49,050 nt of DNA from Treponema sp. (lineage in GTDB: Bacteria > Spirochaetota > Spirochaetia > Treponematales > Breznakiellaceae), in NCBI GenBank assembly GCA_031256635.1, contig JAIRQF010000159.1:1-49050 (forward strand), read 5' to 3'. Both the position numbers and the translations under genes were made by a program. Shown here piece by piece: positions 26,301 to 33,924 of this stretch (positions within the stretch are counted from its first letter, which is position 1; every line of letters starts with the position of its first letter). The notes beneath the pieces were generated by a model, which searched no databases, was not told the DNA's origin, and was given only the letters and a program-made list of their open reading frames with translations.

Positions 26301-26750
26301 TCTTCTCTTTATGGGTTGCAATTACAATATACAAATATAAAGGAACTTCCCGATTCTATCGGAAATTTAAGCAAACTTATTTCTTTGGGCGTTTACAGTT
26401 ATCGTAATAAAATGTCATGGGACGGCGGCTTTGATACTCCTCCTGAGTATAATGATGATAAAACTAATGAAAAAAGAAGTCCTCTAAACAAACTACCTGA
26501 CACAATTTCAAAACTTGAATTGCTTGAAGAACTTAATTTGGATTGTTCTGAAATAAACGAATTGCCGCAATTTTTAGGAAATCTTCCCAAGCTTAGAGAA
26601 ATCAGAATTAACGGCTGCAATATTTCATCAATTCCTTCTTCGATTCAACGGCTTGCTGATAACGGAGAAATTTCTCTTATTAGGACAGATGATGATTTTT
26701 ATCACAGCGAAAGAGGCGGAAGAGTAAAAAGAAAACCAAGGAGAAAATAA
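23316..26750 (+). CDS. Large leucine-rich-repeat protein 1
   Basis: The 1144-residue protein is almost entirely leucine-rich repeats of about 23 residues with consensus LPxSFGNLxxLxxLxIxxxxI, the class seen in intracellular plant and bacterial LRR proteins. It starts with a capping segment (about 8-70: TQRIERCRREQAEVLDISNL, then VPEEIKNLPHLKELNI) like that preceding LRRs in Roco-type proteins. A basic tail (VKRKPRRK) closes it. There is no signal peptide or membrane segment, so it is probably cytoplasmic and binds proteins. Charged insertions of about 20-40 residues break the array around 620-650 and 700-720. AGGAGG stands before the ATG. It is a close paralogue of the gene at 28957, and it runs into the next gene with two bases between stop and start. 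Confidence 0.9.
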   Translation: MRYYDNAPGTKEITQRIERCRREQAEVLDISNLYMLEVPEEIKNLPHLKELNIGYNKLQELPDWIGQLQSLKKLIIKGNSIVLLPDSLGELTNLVFFDAGINGINNIPESLKQLNHLEYLDLESLRLFDNVITPNDVKTLPDWIGGLSALKYLNINHCGINALPESIKNLSNLKTFYLGANCLPELPQWLGEMTQLEELDISAKEIYKIPDFIGNLKNLRTFNPGYSNEWEYLRLHRYMSNLDEQINELDELPDFISALPRLVHLNLGHTRLKKVPENLRALKLESLCLDCNELTEIPQWLGSMTSLKKLDLSKNENLKHLPESLKKLCNLEEFSINETFIGKFPKFIRELKKLKSLSIGGIYTSAIRIFNFEFDAFSKSITVPKWLGELSGLECLNFGHWVSKIPKSIGNLINLKKLTLEQSKIKSLPESIGKLSSLKEMTLEHNYRLCKLPKSFGSLVSLEKLNLTGVVSFFYKWKKLPVSFGNLKSLKKLIINNLCGLRTLPDSFGKLCSLERLDCDVPNLPESFGNLPSLFDLSITGSEIRRLPESFGNLKALEKFELVNTEIESLPESFGNLSALKIFHTFRGNLTRLPESFGNLASLEEINLDHSKTEYFPLSFGNLKSLKYFCFEKGAESYEEEPKKNKKQTEEQKNDTIRFPESIGNLSSLEELKISCRLAALPESFGNLKSLKRLDLSLMVDVEYHLKGGASFIGPCFTINDFSSLPDSFGNLCSLEIFFIKGGNIKTLPENFGNLRSLKTLGIEDTKLESLPDSFGNLGNLEELIISNVSYVRDEEDKVKPLLLPASIGKLSKLKKLTIKSPLEPIPEWLGTMDALEEFCLTSDTISIIPNSICDLSSLKEFYIDCKELTALPLNIGNLKNLKILNIDAPSLKSLPESIGNLSILDSFKIESSSISVLPDSIGNLSSLTRLYVYQSKLIVLPDSISNLASIRKIRIIRCPEFESLPEKIGNLKTLETMTIRGGTITSLPDSIGNLSSLYGLQLQYTNIKELPDSIGNLSKLISLGVYSYRNKMSWDGGFDTPPEYNDDKTNEKRSPLNKLPDTISKLELLEELNLDCSEINELPQFLGNLPKLREIRINGCNISSIPSSIQRLADNGEISLIRTDDDFYHSERGGRVKRKPRRK

Positions 26751-26752
26751 AA

Positions 26753-28957
26753 ATGAAAACGACACAGAGCATGAAAGATTTGTTAATAATGGATGAGAAT
26801 GAAATGTACGCAGAAGCTCAAAGACGGATTAAAGAATGCCGAATAAAAAAGGGCAAGATGCTTGATTTTTCCTGTCTTCATCTTACAAAAATTCCTCCCG
26901 AAATCGCAGAGCTGGAAACTCTGACAGAATTAAATTTAAAAGATGTTGACATAAAAGAAATCCCGGATTTTATCGGAAAAATTACTTCTTTAAAAAAATT
27001 AAGTGTTGGCTCGGATCACGGCGGCAAATACAAAAAAGATGAAATTGTTTTGCCGCCGCAGCTTGCGAACCTGCATAATCTGGAAAACCTTTCTCTTGGA
27101 TATGGAACTCCCGTAATTCCGCAGTGGGTTTACGGAATGCAAAATTTAAAAGCCTTAAGTATACACAGTGAGTTTGCAGAGACAATCCCGGCAGAAATTG
27201 TTAATTTAAAAAACCTTAATAAATTGCGCGTATATGGATATAAAATTTCCAGCTTACCGCGTGAAATTGGAGAACTTCTTTCGCTGACTTTTATTGATCT
27301 AAACTGTCCTCATCTGGAAAAGCTGCCTGAAACATTTGCTGCTTTAAAAAACTTGAAAATATTTAATTCTCAAGGTTGTGAATTTGACAGCATCCCTGAT
27401 TTTATCTGTGGCTGGATAAAATTGGAATATTTAGGAATAAATATGATGGATGATTTTTTTAAAAGTTCTAATTCAAAAATGAAACGGATACCAAAAAATA
27501 TCTGTAATTTAAAAAAATTAAAAACACTTGATCTTCATGGCACAAGCATTGATAAAATTCCTGATTCCCTGGGAAATTGTCCTCTTGAAAATCTGGCTCT
27601 TACCGGAGATTTTAAATCCATACCGGAATCATTTGGCAAACTTGACAAATTGAAATTATGTGAACTCTATTCAAATAAACCATTTTCACTCCCGGATTCT
27701 ATCGGATATCTTTGCGCATTAAAGAAAATGTCAATAAGCGCTCCGGCGATTAAATTGCCGTCTTCATTCGGCAGACTTGTTTCTCTTGAAGAATTGAATA
27801 TTCGTACAGGAAAAGATTTTAGTTTTCCAAAGAATTTCGGAGGATTGTCTTCGTTAAAAGATATTTATATTAATGCTGAAAAAATGCAAAAATTGCCTAA
27901 TTCAATAGGTGAATGTAAGAATATTAAAATACTGAATGTTGAAAGCGATAAGTTAACAATTTTACCTGATTCTTTTTGTAAATTAAAATATCTTGAAGAA
28001 CTTCACCTTGATACATTCGCGCTGAAAAAATTGCCGGATAATATCGGAAAACTCTCTGCATTAAAATATTTCTATATTGTATCAGGCGCATTGACTGCTT
28101 TCCCCGAGAGTATCGGCAATTTAAAAGAATTAAAGTATCTCTCAATTGACACTTATAATGTTAAAAAACTGCCGTTATCATTTAATAAATTATCGTATTT
28201 AAAAAGATCTTCTGTCTGTATCGGTAAGGAAGAACCGGCTTTTATGATGAATATTCACAGTAAACCTTCCGGTAATAATAAAAAAAGAAAAATTGATTTT
28301 AATGAATTTATCAGTATGGGACATACATACAGATGGAAACTTCTTGAAAGTTACTCTGTAAAGCAGATTGAATCCCTTTTAAAGGCGGCGCCTCGTTTTA
28401 ATGAATCATCCAATGAAGGAAAAGAAGTAGTAAGAGACTTTATGATGATAAGGAGTAGAAAGCTTAACAAAATATTTAAATGGACAGATGAAAACATAAA
28501 ACAAACTGTAAAAACAGGCGGCGCTTTTATTAAAGCATGGGAGGATAGTTTTAATAAAGTAAAAAAAATGCTTGAAGCCCTGGAACAGACAAAAGAAAAA
28601 TATCATGTAGAAATCATATTGCGTCCTGAAATTCTCAGTGATGAAACTGATGATATAGAGTTGTATAGTACAATGACAAATTATTTAAAAGCTGAGTATG
28701 AAATGAGCATATGTTTAAATTTTGATTCAAATAACAAAGAAGAATCGCTTAAAAAAATGGAAGAAGATTTTAATAATGATCTTAATATCAGGAATGAATT
28801 AAGCTGGAACATAGAAGGTTTTGGGGATATTGAATTAAAAGATCATTATATCTGCTATGCTTTACATACTCTGTATTCTCATAACAACTGGGCAAAAGGG
28901 GATATAATAAAAATTAATAATATCCTTGCAGAAATAAGAATAACAGGAGGTTTATGA
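26753..28957 (+). CDS. Leucine-rich-repeat protein 2 with unique C-terminal domain
   Basis: The 734-residue protein has a short acidic start, the same capping segment as its neighbours (about 20-75: AQRRIKECRIKKGKMLDFSC, then IPPEIAEL), and LRRs to about residue 490. The last 240 residues are not LRR: a mixed helical region (SMGHTYRWKLLESYSVKQIE, then KWTDENIKQTVK, then AWEDSFNKVKKMLEALEQ) and an alpha/beta end with LSWNIEGFGDIELKDHYICY. I do not recognise this domain; it is absent from the two flanking LRR proteins, so it is the likely functional difference between them. AAGGAG at the end of the previous gene is its ribosome site. Its TGA shares its last base with the ATG of LRR protein 3, so translation is coupled. 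Confidence 0.85.
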   Translation: MKTTQSMKDLLIMDENEMYAEAQRRIKECRIKKGKMLDFSCLHLTKIPPEIAELETLTELNLKDVDIKEIPDFIGKITSLKKLSVGSDHGGKYKKDEIVLPPQLANLHNLENLSLGYGTPVIPQWVYGMQNLKALSIHSEFAETIPAEIVNLKNLNKLRVYGYKISSLPREIGELLSLTFIDLNCPHLEKLPETFAALKNLKIFNSQGCEFDSIPDFICGWIKLEYLGINMMDDFFKSSNSKMKRIPKNICNLKKLKTLDLHGTSIDKIPDSLGNCPLENLALTGDFKSIPESFGKLDKLKLCELYSNKPFSLPDSIGYLCALKKMSISAPAIKLPSSFGRLVSLEELNIRTGKDFSFPKNFGGLSSLKDIYINAEKMQKLPNSIGECKNIKILNVESDKLTILPDSFCKLKYLEELHLDTFALKKLPDNIGKLSALKYFYIVSGALTAFPESIGNLKELKYLSIDTYNVKKLPLSFNKLSYLKRSSVCIGKEEPAFMMNIHSKPSGNNKKRKIDFNEFISMGHTYRWKLLESYSVKQIESLLKAAPRFNESSNEGKEVVRDFMMIRSRKLNKIFKWTDENIKQTVKTGGAFIKAWEDSFNKVKKMLEALEQTKEKYHVEIILRPEILSDETDDIELYSTMTNYLKAEYEMSICLNFDSNNKEESLKKMEEDFNNDLNIRNELSWNIEGFGDIELKDHYICYALHTLYSHNNWAKGDIIKINNILAEIRITGGL

Positions 28958-31900
28958 TGAGTATTTACGATAATGTACCAAACAGAAAGGAAATAAATAA
29001 AATAATAGAAAAATGCCGCAGTGAAGGGGGAGATGCTCTTAATCTTTCCGATTTGTATATAAAAACTATCCCGGAAGAAATTAATAATTTTACAAATCTT
29101 AAAGAACTTAATATTAGTTATAATAAAATTGAGAAGCTGCCGGATTGGATAGGAAATCTTTGTTCTCTTAAAAAATTAAACATAAGAGGGAATAGAATCA
29201 ATTCGCTTCCAGATTCATTGGGAGAATTAAAAAATCTTATTATACTTGATGCCGGTGTTAATAATATTCGCAGCATTACAGATAATTTAAGGCAGTTAAA
29301 ACTTCTTGAATATCTCAATTCGGATTCGATTTCCGGTTATGAAATAAAAGACCTTCCTGAATGGATAGGAGAGCTGTCTGCGCTTACATATTTAAATATA
29401 AGTCATTGCGGGTTTAAATCCCTGCCGGAATCAATAAAAAATCTTTCCAATTTAAAAACATTTTTACTCGGCGCAAATTGTTTAAAAGAATTACCGCAGT
29501 GGCTTGGAAATATGACACAGCTGGAGGAACTTGATATAAGCGCGAATGAATTTTACAAAATACCTGAATTTATAGAAAGCTTAAAAAATCTGCGTTCTCT
29601 TTCTCTTGGTCATTCTAAAAAATGGGAATACCATGAACATCATCATACCCAATCCGATATTGACAGGCAAATAAACGAACTTGATATAATTCCGAACTTT
29701 ATCGTAAAACTGCCGCATCTTGTTCATCTTGACCTTGGCAATACCGGATTAAAAAGACTGCCGGATTTTTTAAGTAATTTAAAACTTAAGAGCTTGTCTC
29801 TTGGCGGCAACGAGTTAACAGAAATCCCCGAATGGCTTGGAATTATGACAAGTTTAAAATTACTCGATCTGTCAGAAAATAAAAAATTAAAAAGTCTGCC
29901 GAAAAGTTTAGAAAATCTTTGCAATCTGGAAGAATTGAATTTAAACGAGACATCTATCGGCGCTTTTCCAAAATGTATACGCAGGTTTAGTAAATTAAAA
30001 AGATTAACTGTTGGCGGAATATATAAGCAGCCTTTATATTTAAGCAAATTTAAATTCGATATATATTCTAAATCAATTGTTATTCCAAACTGGATAGGCG
30101 AACTTTCAGCTCTTGAAGAATTGAGTTTTGGTCAATGGATATCAAAAATTTCTGAAGGCATCGGAAATTTAAAAAACTTAAAAAAATTGAAACTGGACAG
30201 TTGTAAAATAAAAACTCTGCCCAAATCTATAGGAGAACTTTCCTCGCTTAAAGAATTAAGTATTGATAGCTGCGGTAACCTTAAAAATCTCTCAGAATCG
30301 TTCGGTAATCTTGCTTCGCTTGAAAAATTAATATTATCAGGAAATTTTGAAATTAAAAATAAATTGAAAAAACTGCCGGAAACTTTTGGAAATTTAAAAG
30401 CGTTAAAAGAACTGGACATCTGTAATCTTCATGGTCTTAAAACTTTGCCGTATTCTTTTGGTAACTTGTCTTCTCTTGAGCGGTTTAACACAGACCTTCC
30501 CAATCTGCCGGAATCCTTCGGCAATTTACCGTCTTTAATTGAATTATCAATAAATGGAAGCGATATACGCGGTCTTCCTGAATCATTCGGAAATCTTAAA
30601 GTTCTTGAAAAATTTGAACTTGTAAATACAGAAATAGAATCTCTCCCGGAGTCATTCGGAAACTTATCAGTTTTAAAAACATTTCACACTTTCCGGGGAA
30701 ATCTTAAACGTTTACCTGAATCATTCGGGAACCTTGCCTCTCTGGTAGAACTTGAATTTGGTCACAGTAAAACCGTCTGTTTTCCGGATTCTTTCGGCAA
30801 TTTAAAAGTATTAAAAAACTTTAAATTTGAAAGGAGCAAAGAATATCACAACAGAAAAGATTTCATGGAAGAAAAACATGATGATGATTTTATAAGTTTG
30901 CCTGAATCTTTCGGGAATCTTACATCTCTTGAGAACCTTGAATTAAACTGCTGTCTTGATGCGCTTCCTGAATCATTTGGAGACTTAAAATCATTAAAAA
31001 ATCTGGAATTGGATTTTAGTATTTGGGTAGATAATTTTTATAACAAGGGACGAGGACGTGAAGGAAGCCATGGATATGTAAAAAATAATTTTTACGCATT
31101 GCCGCAGTCCTTCGGCAGTCTTTGTTCTCTGGAAACATTCTCTATAGACGGAAGCAATATTAAAACACTTCCCGAAAGTTTCGGCAATCTTTGCTCGCTG
31201 ACACATTTGGAAATTTGTCGTTCAAAACTGGAATCTTTGCCTGAATCGTTCGGGAATCTTCAAAATCTTGAAATTTTAAGCATTAATAATTTTAGTAATG
31301 ATGAGAATCTTAATGAAGAGAAAATAAAACCTTTAGATTTACCTGAATCAATCGGCAGGTTATCAAAATTAAAAAATATCGATATTGATATTCCGCTGCA
31401 ATGTATTCCTGACTGGCTTGGAGGAATGTCCTCTTTAGAAAAAATCACTATAAAATCAGATACAATAAGCGTTTTGCCGGATTCAATATGCGATCTTGCT
31501 TCGCTTAAAGAAATGAAAATCGAATTTAAAAAATTAACCTCGCTTCCGGAAAATATCGGAAAACTTAAAAATCTGGAAAATATAAATATTGACGCACCTT
31601 CTCTTACCTCACTGCCGGCGTCAATAGGAAACCTAAACAGGCTTAATGTATTAACAATAGAAAGCTCTTTTATTTCTGTTCTGCCAAATGAGATTGGAAA
31701 CCTGTCATCATTAACAAGGCTGTATGTATATCAATCAAAAATTAAAACGCTGCCGGATTCTATCGGTAATTTATCATCGCTGTTAAAAATCCGATTGCTT
31801 CGTAATCACGAACTGGAAACTCTTCCAGAAACAATCGGAAATCTGCGCTCTCTTGAAACGCTGTATATTCGCGGCGGAAAAATGACAACGCTTCCTGAAA

Positions 31901-32367
31901 GCACCGGAAATATCTCCTCTCTGCGCGGAATCAGTTTGCAATATACAAATATAATTAAGCTCCCGGGTTCGATAAGTAAACTTGACAAACTTGTTTATTT
32001 TGGAATTTACAGCTATCGTAATGAAATGCCTTGGGATTATAATATCGATAATCCGCCGGATTTCATGGAAAATACAACAACAGAAAAAAGAAGTCCCTTC
32101 AGCGAATTGCCCGCTTCAATGGCAAAACTCGTCTCTTTAAAATGCATTACTCTGGATAATTCCGAAGTAACTGTATTGCCGGATTTCTTGGCTGATCTTC
32201 CTGAATTGGAAGAAATCAACATCAACGGCTGTAATATTAAAGAGATACCACCGTCACTTCAGCGTCTTATAGATAACGGAGAGATAAGCCTTTATAAATC
32301 CGATGAAGAATTTTTGGAACGCGAATGGGGTGGTTTCCGGGAAAGAAAAAAGCCGAGGAGGAAATAA
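28957..32367 (+). CDS. Large leucine-rich-repeat protein 3
   Basis: The 1136-residue protein parallels LRR protein 1 along its whole length: same cap (NKIIEKCRSEGGDALNLSDL), same order of repeats and insertions, and same basic tail (RKKPRRK). Two ATG codons occur in a row at 28954 and 28957. The second has the better distance to GGAGG and aligns with the start of LRR protein 1, so I chose 28957, which overlaps the previous stop by one base. No signal peptide is seen. The two large proteins probably arose by tandem duplication and have diverged moderately. The likely role is protein binding, perhaps to the GTPases encoded upstream; this is inference from position. Confidence 0.9.
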   Translation: MSIYDNVPNRKEINKIIEKCRSEGGDALNLSDLYIKTIPEEINNFTNLKELNISYNKIEKLPDWIGNLCSLKKLNIRGNRINSLPDSLGELKNLIILDAGVNNIRSITDNLRQLKLLEYLNSDSISGYEIKDLPEWIGELSALTYLNISHCGFKSLPESIKNLSNLKTFLLGANCLKELPQWLGNMTQLEELDISANEFYKIPEFIESLKNLRSLSLGHSKKWEYHEHHHTQSDIDRQINELDIIPNFIVKLPHLVHLDLGNTGLKRLPDFLSNLKLKSLSLGGNELTEIPEWLGIMTSLKLLDLSENKKLKSLPKSLENLCNLEELNLNETSIGAFPKCIRRFSKLKRLTVGGIYKQPLYLSKFKFDIYSKSIVIPNWIGELSALEELSFGQWISKISEGIGNLKNLKKLKLDSCKIKTLPKSIGELSSLKELSIDSCGNLKNLSESFGNLASLEKLILSGNFEIKNKLKKLPETFGNLKALKELDICNLHGLKTLPYSFGNLSSLERFNTDLPNLPESFGNLPSLIELSINGSDIRGLPESFGNLKVLEKFELVNTEIESLPESFGNLSVLKTFHTFRGNLKRLPESFGNLASLVELEFGHSKTVCFPDSFGNLKVLKNFKFERSKEYHNRKDFMEEKHDDDFISLPESFGNLTSLENLELNCCLDALPESFGDLKSLKNLELDFSIWVDNFYNKGRGREGSHGYVKNNFYALPQSFGSLCSLETFSIDGSNIKTLPESFGNLCSLTHLEICRSKLESLPESFGNLQNLEILSINNFSNDENLNEEKIKPLDLPESIGRLSKLKNIDIDIPLQCIPDWLGGMSSLEKITIKSDTISVLPDSICDLASLKEMKIEFKKLTSLPENIGKLKNLENINIDAPSLTSLPASIGNLNRLNVLTIESSFISVLPNEIGNLSSLTRLYVYQSKIKTLPDSIGNLSSLLKIRLLRNHELETLPETIGNLRSLETLYIRGGKMTTLPESTGNISSLRGISLQYTNIIKLPGSISKLDKLVYFGIYSYRNEMPWDYNIDNPPDFMENTTTEKRSPFSELPASMAKLVSLKCITLDNSEVTVLPDFLADLPELEEININGCNIKEIPPSLQRLIDNGEISLYKSDEEFLEREWGGFRERKKPRRK

Positions 32368-32440
32368 AAGTTTTCATTAATTCTGAAAATCTCATATAAA
32401 AGCGTCTTACCGGATGAGGAGAAGTGTCTTTTTATATACC

Positions 32441-33697
32441 TCACTCCCACAAAAAATTTACCGGCACCGCCCAGAAATTTTCACCAAACGGAACAAGATC
32501 CGTTCCTGTATAAAGAACAAACCCCTTTTTAAACTTTGCTCCAATGATGTTTTTACATGTTTCCAGATTTTTAAAATCTTTTTCATTTAATGAAGAATCC
32601 AGTTTAACTTCAATTGCAATTGTTTCGCCGTTGTCTTTCTCTATAATAAAATCTGTTTCTTTGCCGTCTCCGCGCACAGGATTAAAATGCGATACGTAGT
32701 ATTTGTCAGGAAGCGGGCTGATTGATTTAATTATCTCCGCTGCGATAAAATTTTCAAATATGTGTCCCATTTGGGATGGATCGTTTTTATACAAATCATT
32801 AATATCACGCCTTAATAAAAAACATAAAAAATTGGCGTCTGTAAAATAAATTTTTTTACTTTTAACAAATCTTTTATTCAGTTTGTTTGGCTTTGCCCAC
32901 GGCTGAAGTTCAAACGTCAAATAAACATTATTACAAAATGTTTTATATTTTTCGTATGTAATCTGATTAAGGCCGGTTTCATTCATTACATTGTCGTTGT
33001 TTAAAAGGCTCCCGACACGGCAGCTTAAAGAAGCCAGTAATTGTAAAATCAATTCCGGCTTTCTTATTTTTGCGAACTCTGCGGCGTCTCTTTCCAAAAT
33101 GGTATCAATATAACTGTCCATCCATACGCCGCGATCAATATTTTTATTTAACGCTATCTCGGGAAACGTGGCGCTCTTTATTGTCTCTATCAGGTTTGCA
33201 TGTTTATAATTTTTAATTGTCAGATTATTATTCCATAATTTTTCCATGAAGTTTGCTTTTGAATTGTTTATCTCCGCCGTCGAGAATGGAAACAGGTTCA
33301 ATAAAGCCATTCGTCCAACCATGGCTTTTGCCAGATTCGGCAATCCGAATATGTTTGCCGAGCCTGTTAATAAAAAAAGAGCTTTGCCCTGTCCTTTCAG
33401 GCGTTTTTCATCAATTGTTTTCTTTATTAATAAATGAATCGAAGGAACTCTTTGTACTTCGTCTATGATGTTTAATCTGTCCTTTGGAAGGCCAAAAATG
33501 AAAGCCTCAGGATCTTTTTTTGCCGATGTTCTGATTATATTTGAATCAAATGTCATATAGTTTGTTTTATCAGCAGGCAAAAGGTTTTGAACCAGGGTTG
33601 ACTTCCCGCATTGTCTGGGGCCGTCCAGGTATACAGCCGAGAATGTTTTTGTAGTATTTTCCAGTTTATTAGCTAATATTCTGTGTGTAAAATTCAT
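32441..33697 (-). CDS. AAA-type ATPase with DUF4143 domain
   Basis: The 418-residue protein has a Walker A motif GPRQCGKST (26-34), a Walker B motif LNIIDEVQRVP and a sensor segment LLTGSANIF, followed by the DUF4143 C-terminal domain (ETDFIIEKDNGETIAIEVKL, a nuclease-like fold motif). This is the AAA_14/DUF4143 family, common in multiple copies in spirochetes, Bacteroidetes and archaea; its role is not settled, with links to mobile elements and defence suggested. TGAGG precedes the ATG, and a good promoter lies about 90 bases upstream. It is convergent with LRR protein 3, ending 73 bases from it. Confidence 0.9.
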   Translation of the reverse strand: MNFTHRILANKLENTTKTFSAVYLDGPRQCGKSTLVQNLLPADKTNYMTFDSNIIRTSAKKDPEAFIFGLPKDRLNIIDEVQRVPSIHLLIKKTIDEKRLKGQGKALFLLTGSANIFGLPNLAKAMVGRMALLNLFPFSTAEINNSKANFMEKLWNNNLTIKNYKHANLIETIKSATFPEIALNKNIDRGVWMDSYIDTILERDAAEFAKIRKPELILQLLASLSCRVGSLLNNDNVMNETGLNQITYEKYKTFCNNVYLTFELQPWAKPNKLNKRFVKSKKIYFTDANFLCFLLRRDINDLYKNDPSQMGHIFENFIAAEIIKSISPLPDKYYVSHFNPVRGDGKETDFIIEKDNGETIAIEVKLDSSLNEKDFKNLETCKNIIGAKFKKGFVLYTGTDLVPFGENFWAVPVNFLWE

Positions 33698-33783
33698 TTT
33701 TACCTCAAAATCCTGTATTACAAAAAGTATAAGTACAGTTATACAATAAGTATAAATATATCATTACAATATGTATTATTAAT

Positions 33784-33812
33784 ATTATGTTAAATTTATA
33801 TGTGAAAGTCAA
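33784..33812 (-). promoter_or_regulatory. Promoter of DUF4143 ATPase gene
   Basis: On the minus strand TTGACT (33807-33812) and CATAAT (33784-33789) are separated by 17 bases. Between it and the gene lies an imperfect inverted repeat GTATAA-N6-TTATAC (33727-33744) that could bind a regulator. Confidence 0.5.
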
Positions 33813-33843
33813 GTAATATATAAATATACCATTGGCATTTACA

Positions 33844-33872
33844 TTGATTTGAAGCGGTTTCCCTCTTATAAT
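33844..33872 (+). promoter_or_regulatory. Promoter of GH3 gene with operator-like core
   Basis: TTGATT (33844-33849), 17 bases and TATAAT (33867-33872) precede the GH3 gene. The spacer contains TTGAAGCGGTTTCC (33849-33862), an imperfect palindrome centred on CG like LacI/CcpA-family operators, which would place a repressor over the promoter. Confidence 0.5.
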
Positions 33873-33924
33873 AGCCTAACGGCATGTTTTATATAATAAT
33901 CCTGCCATATATCAGGAGCGCGTC

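Noticed and set aside
23316-32367. Regular short DNA repeats that look like a CRISPR or tandem array
   Set aside because: They are the coding of about 23-residue leucine-rich repeats, stay in frame and vary in sequence; there are no identical repeats with unique spacers.
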